A stretch of 64,000 nucleotides of DNA. Origin: JBAXTZ01 sp041666525 (GTDB lineage Bacteria > Bacillota > Negativicutes > JBAXTZ01). The translations under genes and the position numbers were made by a program. Of this stretch, positions 1-9,573 are shown one piece after another. The stretch spans positions 163,635 through 227,634 of the forward strand of contig JBAYGT010000002.1 of NCBI GenBank assembly GCA_041666525.1. The letters are read 5' to 3'. Position 1 is the first letter of the stretch, and each line of letters starts with the position of its first letter. The notes beneath the pieces were generated by a model. It searched no databases, had not been told where the DNA came from, and saw only the letters and a program-made list of their open reading frames with translations.

Positions 1-126
1 GACTTGTCGGTTACGAACGGACTAAATCTCTGGGTAGTGGGCGATCAAATTCGTAAAGGCGCAGCACTGAATGCTTTACAGATAGCCGAATATATGATTA
101 AAAACAACATGTTTGCAAACAAATAA
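1..126 (+). CDS. asd: aspartate-semialdehyde dehydrogenase, C-terminal end (partial)
   Basis: Only the last 41 codons are in the window; the 5' part lies to the left. The visible peptide contains GLNLWVVGDQIRKGAALNA followed by QIAEYM, the conserved C-terminal helix region of aspartate-semialdehyde dehydrogenase. That enzyme reduces aspartyl phosphate to aspartate semialdehyde in lysine, threonine, methionine and diaminopimelate synthesis. The gene ends with TAA at 124-126, and a strong intrinsic terminator follows, so it is probably the last gene of its operon. The identification rests on a short but distinctive segment. Confidence 0.85.
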   Translation, partial: DLSVTNGLNLWVVGDQIRKGAALNALQIAEYMIKNNMFANK

Positions 127-147
127 AACACAATCGTCAATTAACAC

Positions 148-185
148 AACAAACAGCTTCGTGAATATACACGAAGCTGTTTGTT
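148..185 (+). terminator. intrinsic terminator after asd
   Basis: A perfect 16-bp inverted repeat (148-163 with 170-185) closes a 6-base loop, and the right arm is T-rich. It sits 22 bases after the asd stop. The -35 box of the next operon overlaps its right arm. Confidence 0.85.
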
Positions 186-212
186 GTTATATAGGCGCAA
201 ATAGTGTATAAT
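184..212 (+). promoter_or_regulatory. sigma-70 type promoter of the RNase J-miaB-mutSL operon
   Basis: TTGTTA (184-189) and a perfect TATAAT (207-212) are separated by exactly 17 bases. Transcription would start near 219 and leave a leader of roughly 245 nt before the RNase J start. The -35 box overlaps the preceding terminator stem. Confidence 0.7.
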
Positions 213-462
213 CAACTTAAATATTTTGTTCGGCGGCAAATACAATTTTCATTATTACTGAACTGGTTGCATAATATTTCAAAGCTCGTCTTGTGTCGGT
301 TTCTATAAACAGCTAGCCGCGTCTATAGAGCGACAGCGAGTTTGAAAAGCATATTGTGAATTTTGTTAACAGGTAATAATACTAAACGCGACAACAGAAT
401 AATAATTAATGAGCGCAAAAATAATATTTGACGCTCTGTATTTGATTTATATGGAGGAAATC

Positions 463-2130
463 TTGTCAAAAAAAGAGAAAATTCAAATAATTCCACTGGG
501 TGGAATGGGAGAAGTCGGCAAAAACATGACCGTTGTCCGTTACCATGATGAAATGATCGTGGTAGATGCCGGACTGCGGTTTCCTGAAGATGATATGTTG
601 GGGATTGATTTGGTAATTCCAGATTTTACATATCTTATTGAAAACAAAGAAATACTTAAAGCGATTGTAATTACTCACTCTCACGAAGATCATATCGGCG
701 CTTTGCCGTATGTAATGAAGGAGATACCCGAGGTTGCCGTCTACGGCAGCCGTCTGACTTGCGGATTAGTCGCTAACAAATGCAAAGAGCACGGCTTGCG
801 TGATAAAATGTTGCGGACGGTAAAAGCTGGTGAAACAATCAATCTCAGTAAGTCGTTTCGCGCCGAATTTATTCATGTCAGCCACAGTACACCTGATGCC
901 ATGGCAATCGCCGTGCACACACCGGTCGGTACAGTTTTGTTTACCGGAGATTTTAAAATTGATACTACGCCGGTTGACGGACAAGTAACCGATTTTTTTA
1001 AACTGGCATCACTTGGACAGAACGGGGTATTAGCTTTGCTATCCGACAGTACCAATGCCGAACGTGCCGGCTATACGGCAAGTGAAAAAAGTGTCGGACC
1101 AACTTTCGACAAAGTGTTTGGTACTGCGCGCGAGCGAATAATTGTAGCAACTTTCTCATCAAACATTCATCGTATTCAACAAGTATTAGATACGGCAGTC
1201 ACCCATGGCCGGAAAGTAGCCATTTGTGGACGCAGTATGGTTACACTTGTTGCAATTGCAATAGAAATGGGTTATTTAAACGTTCCAGATAACTTGTTAA
1301 TTGATTTAAACCAACTAAAAAACTACCCGAAAAATAAAATCGTTATTATTTCTACCGGCAGCCAGGGCGAACCGCGTTCGGCGTTATCACGGATGGCTGC
1401 CAATGATCATCGTCAGGTAGAAATCACACCTACCGATACAGTAATCATTTCAGCCACACCAATTCCGGGAAATGAAAAATCGGTCGCAAAGACGGTTGAT
1501 TCTCTGGTTAAGCAGGGGGCGGAAGTGGTCTATGAAAGCGAGGCAGGAATGCACGTTTCCGGTCACGCCAGCCAGGAAGAATTGAAGTTGATGCTGCAAT
1601 TGATAAAGCCGAAGTTTTTCATTCCTTATCATGGTGATTTGCGATTCTTAAAAAAGCATTCTAAACTGGCTCAGGAAGTGGGCATTCCAAAAGAAAATAT
1701 CATTGTCGCTGAAAATGGTAACGTGGTTGACATCTCTAGAGGCAGAATAAACATCTCTGGAAAAGTTACATCCGGGAAAATGCTTATTGATGGTTTGGGT
1801 GTCGGCGACGTCGGCAACATCGTATTACGCGACCGTAAACAATTATCCGAAGACGGAATTCTCATGGTTGTTGCAACGATTGACAGCAACGCATGTCAGT
1901 TGACCGCAGGACCAGATATTCTATCGCGTGGCTTCGTATACGTTCGTGAATCAGATGAATTAATTCAGGAGATTCGTCAACGTGCACAAGGAATAATTGA
2001 AAAACAATTACAAAACGGCAATGTCGATTGGCAAACAATTAAATCCGCGCTTCGCGACAATCTTAGCCGATTTCTTTACGAAAAAGTGCGCCGTCGTCCG
2101 ATGATCTTACCAATTCTAATGGAGAGCTGA
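463..2130 (+). CDS. rnj: ribonuclease J
   Basis: A metallo-beta-lactamase/beta-CASP ribonuclease with 5'-3' exonuclease and endonuclease activity in mRNA decay and rRNA maturation. The Zn-binding motif THSHEDHIG is at residues 71-79 (H72, H74, D76, H77), and the LFTGDFKID and ATPIPGNEKS motifs follow. The C-terminal region has the usual ISGK and RPMILP elements. I place the start at TTG 463 because GGAGG at 453-457 stands five bases upstream; this gives 555 aa, the usual length. An ATG at 451 and another at 409 are in frame but carry no Shine-Dalgarno sequence. It is the first gene of the operon and its stop overlaps the miaB start (TGATG). Confidence 0.95.
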   Translation: MSKKEKIQIIPLGGMGEVGKNMTVVRYHDEMIVVDAGLRFPEDDMLGIDLVIPDFTYLIENKEILKAIVITHSHEDHIGALPYVMKEIPEVAVYGSRLTCGLVANKCKEHGLRDKMLRTVKAGETINLSKSFRAEFIHVSHSTPDAMAIAVHTPVGTVLFTGDFKIDTTPVDGQVTDFFKLASLGQNGVLALLSDSTNAERAGYTASEKSVGPTFDKVFGTARERIIVATFSSNIHRIQQVLDTAVTHGRKVAICGRSMVTLVAIAIEMGYLNVPDNLLIDLNQLKNYPKNKIVIISTGSQGEPRSALSRMAANDHRQVEITPTDTVIISATPIPGNEKSVAKTVDSLVKQGAEVVYESEAGMHVSGHASQEELKLMLQLIKPKFFIPYHGDLRFLKKHSKLAQEVGIPKENIIVAENGNVVDISRGRINISGKVTSGKMLIDGLGVGDVGNIVLRDRKQLSEDGILMVVATIDSNACQLTAGPDILSRGFVYVRESDELIQEIRQRAQGIIEKQLQNGNVDWQTIKSALRDNLSRFLYEKVRRRPMILPILMES

Positions 2131-3437
2131 TGTTTTACCATATCCAAACCCATGGTTGTCAGATGAATGAAAATGATTCGGAAAACTTGGCTGGGCAGCT
2201 GCATGAATTAGGTTATCAAAACACTACCGATATCGAAACGGCAGACTGTATAGTCATTAACACCTGCTGTATCCGGGAAAGCGCTGAAAAGAAAATTCAC
2301 GGCAAAATCGGTGAGCTTAAACGGCTGAAGAAAGAACGTCCGAGCCTGATTAATATTATAACCGGATGTATGGCACAGAAGAATGCTGACAATTTGCTTA
2401 AAAAATATGCACATATTGACATTGTGCTCGGACCGCAGAATATTGAATATTTAAGCGATGCCTTGGTTGCCGCACAAAATGGCGAGCGGATAAATCACAC
2501 TTCTACGGAAATTCGCCGTTTCACTCAAAATCATGAACCGGCACGATTTGACAAAACCGCCGCTTATGTTCCAATAATGCATGGCTGTAACAATTTTTGC
2601 AGTTATTGTATTGTCCCGTATGTACGCGGTCGTGAAATTAGCCGTAGCAGCTCTGAAATATTGGATGAAATCCGAAGCATCATCACAAACGGTTATAAGG
2701 AAATTGTCCTGCTCGGTCAAAATGTCAATTCCTACGGCAAAGAATCGGTAAATGAGATGAGTTTTGCGCAGTTGCTTGCGGCAATAGATAATATACCCGG
2801 CATTGATCGGTTGCGTTATATGACCTCGCATCCGCGTGACATGAGCGGTGAGGTCATCGACGTGATAGCCAACAGCCACTCAATTACCAAGCATTTTCAT
2901 TTACCGGCGCAAGCTGGAAATGATGAAATATTAAGGTTAATGAACCGTGGCTACACAGCTGCAGAATATCTCAACTTAATTAAAAAAATTCGCGATGTCG
3001 TGCCCGATGCTACAATTACCACAGATATTATTGTTGGTTTTCCCGGCGAAACCGAAGAAATGTTCAACGATACGCTTAAACTAATGCGCGCCGCTGAGTT
3101 TGATTTAGCCTATACTTTCATTTATTCTCAGCGGTCCGGAACGCCAGCGGCATCCATGCCCAATCAAATTGCTCTGCCAGAAAAAAAACGCCGCTTGCAG
3201 CAATTAATGGCTGTTCAAAATGAAATTAGCTTAAAGAAAAATCGTGATTGTGTTGGAAATAACGAGCTGGTTTCCGTAGAGGGGCCAAGTAAAAAAGACG
3301 CTAGCGTTTGGACTGGCAGAACGTCAGGAAATAAAATCGTACATTGGACCTATCAGGGAACAGAGCAGGTCGGTTCAACTATAAATGTCAAAATTACTGC
3401 CGCCCAAACCTGGTTACTGCGCGGCGAATTAATATGA
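2130..3437 (+). CDS. miaB: tRNA-2-methylthio-N6-dimethylallyladenosine synthase MiaB
   Basis: A radical-SAM methylthiotransferase that converts i6A37 to ms2i6A37 in tRNAs. The N-terminal UPF0004 domain has the three cluster-binding cysteines C10, C46 and C80. The radical SAM motif is C153-x3-C157-x2-C160 in HGCNNFCSYC. A TRAM domain closes the protein. At 435 aa it has normal length. It overlaps the RNase J stop by one base and is followed seven bases later by mutS. miaA, which makes its substrate, is four genes downstream in the same operon, so both steps of the A37 modification are co-transcribed. Confidence 0.96.
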   Translation: MFYHIQTHGCQMNENDSENLAGQLHELGYQNTTDIETADCIVINTCCIRESAEKKIHGKIGELKRLKKERPSLINIITGCMAQKNADNLLKKYAHIDIVLGPQNIEYLSDALVAAQNGERINHTSTEIRRFTQNHEPARFDKTAAYVPIMHGCNNFCSYCIVPYVRGREISRSSSEILDEIRSIITNGYKEIVLLGQNVNSYGKESVNEMSFAQLLAAIDNIPGIDRLRYMTSHPRDMSGEVIDVIANSHSITKHFHLPAQAGNDEILRLMNRGYTAAEYLNLIKKIRDVVPDATITTDIIVGFPGETEEMFNDTLKLMRAAEFDLAYTFIYSQRSGTPAASMPNQIALPEKKRRLQQLMAVQNEISLKKNRDCVGNNELVSVEGPSKKDASVWTGRTSGNKIVHWTYQGTEQVGSTINVKITAAQTWLLRGELI

Positions 3438-3444
3438 GGGACGC

Positions 3445-6033
3445 ATGAGCCAAACACCGAATTATACTCCAATGATCATGCAGTACTTGGAAATAAAGAA
3501 TAAACATCCGGAAGAAATCTTATTTTATCGTTTGGGAGATTTCTACGAGATGTTTTTTTCGGATGCTTTGACTGCTTCGCGCGAACTCGACATAACGCTT
3601 ACCGGACGTGATGCCGGGAGTGACGAGAAAGTTCCGATGTGCGGAGTGCCATATCATGCCGCAGAGAATTATATTGCAAAATTAATTGCCAAAGGCTATA
3701 AGGTGGCAATTTGCGAACAAGTTGAAGATGCAAAAGTCGCAAAAGGTCTTGTCCGTCGTGAAGTAATCCGTATTATTACACCGGGAACCATATTATCCGA
3801 GTCGATGCTATCCCAGTACCATAACAATTTTATAGCGCTACTATTTGAACAAGATACGACACTATATCTTTCTGCGGCTGATATTTCCACAGGCGAGTTT
3901 TTTTGGTTAAAATGTTTGAATTTTTCCCAACTTGAAGACTTTCTGGCCCGTGTGTTACCGGCGGAACTTTTACGCTCCACACGTATTAGCAACTTAGAAG
4001 AACTAAACAAGTTGTTAAAAACTCGGTTGCCAAACACCGTTGTAACCGAACGATTATACGATGGTGCCGATTTGCCGATTAATTTGTTCACGCGGCATTT
4101 TCCTAACCAACCGACTAATGATTCAAATGCCGTGTTGGCTTGCGGTTTGCTGCTTGAATATCTTGAGTTTACGCAAAAAAGTCAGTTGACGCATATTAAC
4201 CGGCTAAATTATTTTTCGGTTGATGATACGATGGTTATCGATTCAGCCAGTTTGCGCAATCTGGAAATATCACGAAATATGCGTGATGGGTCCAAGAAAG
4301 ATACGCTATTGTCGGTTGTTGATTTTACTTGTACGGCAATGGGTAGCCGGATGCTGAAAAAATGGTTGGAATATCCGTTGCTTAATCCGATAAAAATCAA
4401 CAGACGTCAAGATGCAATTCAGGAGTTAGTTTCGCAGCCACTGTTGCTACAAAATTGTCGCGAAAACTTAAACTGTGTTCAAGATTTGGAGCGCATTCTC
4501 ACCCGGATTGATTTGGGAACGGCAAATGCCCGCGATTTAGTCGCGTTAAAAACTTCTCTGATTGCGATTCCGCAGCTTAAGCAGTTATTTTTGACCGCTA
4601 ACGCACAGTTGCTGACTGACTTTTCCGCAAACACCTGTGCTTATACCGAAATAGTCGATTTGTTAACCGCCACTATCGAAGATAATCCGCCCCTTTCGGT
4701 TCGTGACGGCGGTTTTATTCGTTCCAATTATGATATCGAATTAGATGAGCTAAGAGCAATCTCCAAAGACGCTAAGACGTTTTTGTTGGAAATGGAAACA
4801 CGTGAACGCGAAGTAACCGGTATTAAGTCGCTAAAGATTGGTTTTAACAAAGTATTTGGCTATTATATTGAGATTACTCATGCCAACAGTCAAGCCGCGC
4901 CGTTACACTACACCAGAAAGCAAACTTTAGCTAACGCCGAGCGTTATATTACACATGAGCTCAAAGATTTTGAATCCAAGATTCTCGGCGCGCATGAACG
5001 CATAATAAATATCGAATTTCATTTGTTTAATCAAATTCGCGAAAAAATCGCGGCACAGCTTAACGGCATTCAGGACAGCGCGCGACGAATAGCAGAAATT
5101 GATACACTGTATTCATTAGCTGAAGCGGCCAGCCGCAATAACTATATCCGGCCGGAAATTACGACTGGAAACGAAATCAGCATTGCCGACGGACGCCATC
5201 CGGTAATTGAGCAGCTATGCATCAATGAACGCTATGTGCCAAACGACATTGTTTTAAACAACACTAACAGTGAAATTTTAATTATCACTGGCCCAAACAT
5301 GGCTGGTAAATCAACGTATATGCGACAAACAGCATTACTGGTATTGCTTGCGCACACTGGAAGTTTTATACCGGCGACCGCCGCCAGCATTGGCGTTGTA
5401 GATAAAATTTTTACGCGGATTGGCGCCAATGATGATTTATCCACCGGACAGAGTACCTTCATGATGGAAATGAACGAAGTGGCGCACATCATCAAAAATG
5501 CTACCCGCAACAGTCTGATAATTTTAGATGAAATCGGTCGTGGAACCAGCACCTACGACGGCATGAGCATTGCCCGCGCAGTTTTAGAGTATATCAAAGA
5601 CAGCATTCACGCCAAAACGTTATTTGCAACACATTATCATGAACTCACGGTACTTGAAGAACAATTAAGTGGTGTCAAGAATTTTTCGGTAGCTGTCAAG
5701 GAACGGGGGAACGATATAACATTTTTGCATCGGATTATTCCCGGCAGGGCTGATAAAAGTTACGGCATTCATGTAGCCAGTTTGGCTGGTCTTCCTAAGA
5801 AAATTTTGATAAATGCACGTGAACATTTAGGCAATTTGGAAACTGCCAATCACGAACCACAACAGCACCTCCAGCTTCAGAAAATGTCCGATAACTCGAT
5901 GAGCTCGCTGTTCGACGCACAAACATCCGAAACACTACGGCAATTAGCAGGCATTGACGTGTTGTCACTCACACCAATCGAAGCTTTAAACATTCTCTAC
6001 AAATTAAACGCAACCGCCAAGTCGGAGATTTAG
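3445..6033 (+). CDS. mutS: DNA mismatch repair protein MutS
   Basis: The mismatch recognition ATPase. The N-terminal mismatch-binding motif is GDFYEMF with F33 and E35. The Walker A motif GPNMAGKST is at residues 616-624, and the Walker B region IILDEIGRGTST follows. At 862 aa it has the standard MutS-I length, and no domain is missing. The ATG is preceded by GAGGG. mutL follows after five bases, and the pair forms the core of methyl-independent mismatch repair in this phylum; no mutH is expected or seen. Confidence 0.97.
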   Translation: MSQTPNYTPMIMQYLEIKNKHPEEILFYRLGDFYEMFFSDALTASRELDITLTGRDAGSDEKVPMCGVPYHAAENYIAKLIAKGYKVAICEQVEDAKVAKGLVRREVIRIITPGTILSESMLSQYHNNFIALLFEQDTTLYLSAADISTGEFFWLKCLNFSQLEDFLARVLPAELLRSTRISNLEELNKLLKTRLPNTVVTERLYDGADLPINLFTRHFPNQPTNDSNAVLACGLLLEYLEFTQKSQLTHINRLNYFSVDDTMVIDSASLRNLEISRNMRDGSKKDTLLSVVDFTCTAMGSRMLKKWLEYPLLNPIKINRRQDAIQELVSQPLLLQNCRENLNCVQDLERILTRIDLGTANARDLVALKTSLIAIPQLKQLFLTANAQLLTDFSANTCAYTEIVDLLTATIEDNPPLSVRDGGFIRSNYDIELDELRAISKDAKTFLLEMETREREVTGIKSLKIGFNKVFGYYIEITHANSQAAPLHYTRKQTLANAERYITHELKDFESKILGAHERIINIEFHLFNQIREKIAAQLNGIQDSARRIAEIDTLYSLAEAASRNNYIRPEITTGNEISIADGRHPVIEQLCINERYVPNDIVLNNTNSEILIITGPNMAGKSTYMRQTALLVLLAHTGSFIPATAASIGVVDKIFTRIGANDDLSTGQSTFMMEMNEVAHIIKNATRNSLIILDEIGRGTSTYDGMSIARAVLEYIKDSIHAKTLFATHYHELTVLEEQLSGVKNFSVAVKERGNDITFLHRIIPGRADKSYGIHVASLAGLPKKILINAREHLGNLETANHEPQQHLQLQKMSDNSMSSLFDAQTSETLRQLAGIDVLSLTPIEALNILYKLNATAKSEI

Positions 6034-6038
6034 CAACT

Positions 6039-7820
6039 ATGGAAAACTACATTAAAGTTTTAGATACCAACACCGCCGACAAAGTAGCGGCTGGAGAAGT
6101 AGTTGAACGACCGGCATCAGTCGTGAAAGAGTTAGTTGAAAATGCTATAGATGCCGGTAGTACTAATATTGAGATAGAAACTGAAAACGGCGGAATGTCG
6201 CTTATTCGGGTTAGCGATAATGGTCGCGGCATGTCACCGGCTGATGCTGAATTATCGGTGCGCAGGCACGCGACCAGCAAAATCCGTACAATTGAAGATT
6301 TGTTTCAGGTTCGTAGCATGGGTTTTCGCGGTGAAGCGTTGCCGAGCATCGCCGCGGTAACAAAATTCACGCTGGCATCGCGAAATTCGGCGGCGGATTT
6401 TGCAACAACAGTTTTACTAACCGGCGGTCTTGATTTGCAAATTGATAATTGCGGCCGGGCGATTGGAACTACTGTCAGTGCACGTGAATTATTTTTTAAT
6501 GTGCCGGCGCGGCGTAAATTCATCAAAACGGACTCCACGGAAAATACGCATATCGTAAATATGTTGATCAAGGCGGCTGTAGCTAATACAGCTGTCGCGA
6601 TAAAATACAAACATAACGGAAAACTGATTTTGAACAGCCCTGGCAACGGAAAACTTTTTGATACTATTGCCGCCGTATACGGTAAAGAAGTTGCCACACA
6701 ACTAATGGAAGTGAATTATACTACAGATGGAATTGCAGTGCACGGCTATATTGCCAAGCCGGGAATTGTACGCAGTAATCGTTCCTGGCAAACTTTTTGT
6801 GTCAATAACCGGGTAATTACCAATAAAATGTTATTTCGCGCCCTGGATAACGCCTATCACTCGCTATTGCCAAAACACGGCTATTGTTTTGCGGTAATAT
6901 TAATTGAAACTGATCCAGCAGTTATCGACATCAACGTCCATCCGCAAAAACAAGAGATAAAGTTTTCTGATGAACAATCAGTATATAGCGCGGTATATAA
7001 AGCGATTTCATTGGCGCTAACGACTAGTTCGGTTACTCTCAATTCTGTTCCGGAACGTCAGTTTTTTTCCGGAACTGCCACTGTTCCAAACCGCTACAGC
7101 CAAAAGCCGCTCGTCGAACTGGAACCGATACGTGACGCTATGCATAACATTGTAGTATGTGCGCCAGACGTTCAGCCCTCACAGTTATATGTAGCGGTTG
7201 AAAAAACAAACGAAGTAACAGCGGCAAATGAGAGCGTTGCTTCTAAAGATACAAGTAATATCGATATTTATGGATGCTTTGAAAATACATTTATTTTAGC
7301 AAATATTGATAACAATCTGTTGCTAATTGATCAACACGCAGCACATGAACGTATCATTTATGACAAGCTGGCAGATAGCGCAGGACGTATTGCATCGCAA
7401 CAGCTCTTAATTGATGAATTTGTCGATTTGTCTACGCAAGAATGCGCTTTGGCAATTCAACACGCACTAGAATTTTTTGAGTTGGGCTATTCCATTGAAT
7501 TGGCTTCACCAACTAGTATCCGGATTTCTGAAGTACCGATTGACATGAACGGAAATGTCGCTGTCGAAATATTTTTGGTGGCATTGAAATATCTACAACA
7601 ACATCATAAACTTAACCACGGTCAGTTGCGGCACGAATTTTTACAAATTGCGGCTTGTCGTGCGGCAATAAAGGCCGGCGACAAACTCGATGAAAAAGCA
7701 ATGCACGATTTGCTAAGACAACTTATGCAAACGAAATTACCTTATACCTGTCCGCATGGTCGGCCTACTGTAATCAGTTTCTCGCATTCAGATTTGTATA
7801 AAATGTTTAAAAGATTGTGA
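6039..7820 (+). CDS. mutL: DNA mismatch repair protein MutL
   Basis: A GHKL ATPase with a C-terminal endonuclease domain. ATP-binding motifs are E34-N35-A-x-D-A-G, DNGRGM (60-65) and GFRGEAL (95-101). The endonuclease metal motif DQHAAHERIIYD starts at residue 431; the family consensus DQHA(x2)E(x4)E ends in Glu, whereas this protein has Asp442. The other endonuclease motifs, ACRxAIKAG and CPHGRP, are intact near the C-terminus. Length is 593 aa. The presence of the endonuclease motifs fits a MutH-less mismatch repair system. It lies between mutS and a small methyltransferase gene. Confidence 0.97.
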   Translation: MENYIKVLDTNTADKVAAGEVVERPASVVKELVENAIDAGSTNIEIETENGGMSLIRVSDNGRGMSPADAELSVRRHATSKIRTIEDLFQVRSMGFRGEALPSIAAVTKFTLASRNSAADFATTVLLTGGLDLQIDNCGRAIGTTVSARELFFNVPARRKFIKTDSTENTHIVNMLIKAAVANTAVAIKYKHNGKLILNSPGNGKLFDTIAAVYGKEVATQLMEVNYTTDGIAVHGYIAKPGIVRSNRSWQTFCVNNRVITNKMLFRALDNAYHSLLPKHGYCFAVILIETDPAVIDINVHPQKQEIKFSDEQSVYSAVYKAISLALTTSSVTLNSVPERQFFSGTATVPNRYSQKPLVELEPIRDAMHNIVVCAPDVQPSQLYVAVEKTNEVTAANESVASKDTSNIDIYGCFENTFILANIDNNLLLIDQHAAHERIIYDKLADSAGRIASQQLLIDEFVDLSTQECALAIQHALEFFELGYSIELASPTSIRISEVPIDMNGNVAVEIFLVALKYLQQHHKLNHGQLRHEFLQIAACRAAIKAGDKLDEKAMHDLLRQLMQTKLPYTCPHGRPTVISFSHSDLYKMFKRL

Positions 7821-7842
7821 TTTGTATTTGGGAGATGGTAGT

Positions 7843-8616
7843 TTGCAACAATTTGTTACAACAATAAAAGCTGCCGATGAGCCGCTAATCAACAAGGCAC
7901 GCGCAACTGCTGTTGAGTTGAATTTGCCCTATTTAAATCGCAACAACTTTTCATTAAAAGAGCTGTTAACCGAAGCGAACTCAGCTTTGGTTTTTGAAAA
8001 ATACAGTTTGGCTTTGCATTCAATTAATGGTATTCATCGTTTTCATCTAAATCTTGCTGGTTTACGAATACAAAATATCGAACGTGGTTTTGGTGACAAT
8101 ATGGTTTCAGCGATGGGACTTGGCCCAAGTTGTTGCAGGGTATTAGATTGTACGTTGGGAATGGCCAGCGACGCGATTGTTGCTGCCTACAGCGTTGGTA
8201 CTACCGGCTGCGTTCATGGCTGTGAGCAATCGGCGCTGTTACATTATATTACCAAAGCAGGTTTAGTTAATTTCTTGAGTGGAAAACCCCAATTAGATGA
8301 CGCGCTGCGCCGCATAACCACAACGCACGGTGATTATCGCAATTATCTTGAAAAATCTAACGAAAACGACTTTGATGTTATCTATTTTGATCCAATGTTT
8401 ACACGACCACAACATAAATCAAGTGCGTTTACGCCGATTAGGGGCATTGTTTGCGATTTACCGTTAGCACCTGAAACACTTAAAATTGCACTCAGCAAAA
8501 CGGCCAACCGGGTCGTTGTAAAATTGTCTCAATATTCAACCTGTCAAATTCGATTCGACGATATCATCGGTGGTAAACATGCTGCAATTCGTTATGGTGT
8601 GATTTACAGGAGGTAA
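7843..8616 (+). CDS. class I SAM-dependent methyltransferase, RsmJ/YpiP-like
   Basis: The protein has an N-terminal extension followed by a Rossmann methyltransferase fold. Motif I is VLDCTLGMASDA, and the catalytic-loop motif is DVIYFDPMF. This resembles RsmJ-like rRNA methyltransferases, but the actual substrate is unknown. I choose TTG 7843 as the start because GGGAGATGG at 7830-7838 stands five to six bases upstream. An in-frame TTG at 7822 overlaps the mutL stop region and has no such signal. Length from 7843 is 257 aa. It sits between mutL and miaA, a position where this family is often found in Clostridia-like genomes. Confidence 0.8.
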   Translation: MQQFVTTIKAADEPLINKARATAVELNLPYLNRNNFSLKELLTEANSALVFEKYSLALHSINGIHRFHLNLAGLRIQNIERGFGDNMVSAMGLGPSCCRVLDCTLGMASDAIVAAYSVGTTGCVHGCEQSALLHYITKAGLVNFLSGKPQLDDALRRITTTHGDYRNYLEKSNENDFDVIYFDPMFTRPQHKSSAFTPIRGIVCDLPLAPETLKIALSKTANRVVVKLSQYSTCQIRFDDIIGGKHAAIRYGVIYRR

Positions 8617-8619
8617 CGC

Positions 8620-9573
8620 TTGCAGAACCAAAAACTAATTGCAATTCTTGGGCCCACTGCCAGTGGCAAAACTTCTTTAGCAATCGAATTGGCGTTGCGA
8701 TTGAATGGAGAAATAATTTCCGGCGATTCAATGCTGGTTTTTAAAAAGCTTGATATTGGTACGGCAAAACCGACAATCGCTGAAATGCGTGGTGTAAAAC
8801 ACCATCTTATTGATATTTGCGAGCCGGAAGACAATTATAGTGTGGCGCAATTTCAGCTGCAGGCGCAAGAATTGATTGTTAAATTAAATCAAACCGGCAA
8901 AATTCCTATTCTCTGCGGTGGAACCGGTTTATATGCCAAAGCCTTGCTGGAGGATTACGATTTTTCTTCAGATGGCTCAAACGCTGCGATTCGCGAACGT
9001 TTAAATACTGTATTAGAAAAACAGGGTATAGCAGAGCTTCAGCGCGAATTATTAACACTAAATCAGGATGCTATAAACTACATTGACATGGAAAATCCGC
9101 GACGAATAATTCGCGCGATTGAAACAATCCTGGCGGCAGGTGAATTACCTTCAAAAATCAACCACGGCTTGTCTTATGATGCAGTAGTTCTCGGAATTGA
9201 CTACCCACGCGAACAGCTCTACAAACGGATCAACGCCCGTGTAGACAGTATGGTCGCAACCGGTTTGTTTGCAGAAGTTGATGCATTACTAAAATCCGGA
9301 CTAAACCCGGCTTGCCAAGCGTTAAAGGGAATAGGCTACAAAGAAGTTGTTGACTATTTGTTATCCAACTTAATCAGCAGGATAGATACTATCGAAAAAA
9401 TAAAAACAAACACCCGTCATTTTGCCAAACGCCAATTGACTTGGTATAAAAAAATGCCTTATATTCATTGGCTGACTGCTGATTCAATCATTGAAACAAG
9501 TGCATTTTACAATGATTTGGCACAGTCAATAACTACAAAATTTTATTGTGCAAATATACCGGAGGACAAGTGA
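8620..9573 (+). CDS. miaA: tRNA dimethylallyltransferase MiaA
   Basis: Transfers a dimethylallyl group to N6 of A37 in tRNAs reading UNN codons, the step before MiaB. The P-loop GPTASGKT is at residues 11-18, and the DSMLVFKKLDIGTAKP substrate loop follows. The C-terminal half contains CQALKGIGYKEV and the KRQLTW motif. Length is 317 aa. Translation begins at TTG 8620, preceded by a perfect AGGAGG six bases upstream. Its TGA stop shares bases with the fumarase ATG. Confidence 0.96.
   Translation: MQNQKLIAILGPTASGKTSLAIELALRLNGEIISGDSMLVFKKLDIGTAKPTIAEMRGVKHHLIDICEPEDNYSVAQFQLQAQELIVKLNQTGKIPILCGGTGLYAKALLEDYDFSSDGSNAAIRERLNTVLEKQGIAELQRELLTLNQDAINYIDMENPRRIIRAIETILAAGELPSKINHGLSYDAVVLGIDYPREQLYKRINARVDSMVATGLFAEVDALLKSGLNPACQALKGIGYKEVVDYLLSNLISRIDTIEKIKTNTRHFAKRQLTWYKKMPYIHWLTADSIIETSAFYNDLAQSITTKFYCANIPEDK

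Noticed and set aside
2451..2879. Minus-strand frame of 142 codons
   Set aside because: It lies entirely opposite miaB, whose assignment is secure.
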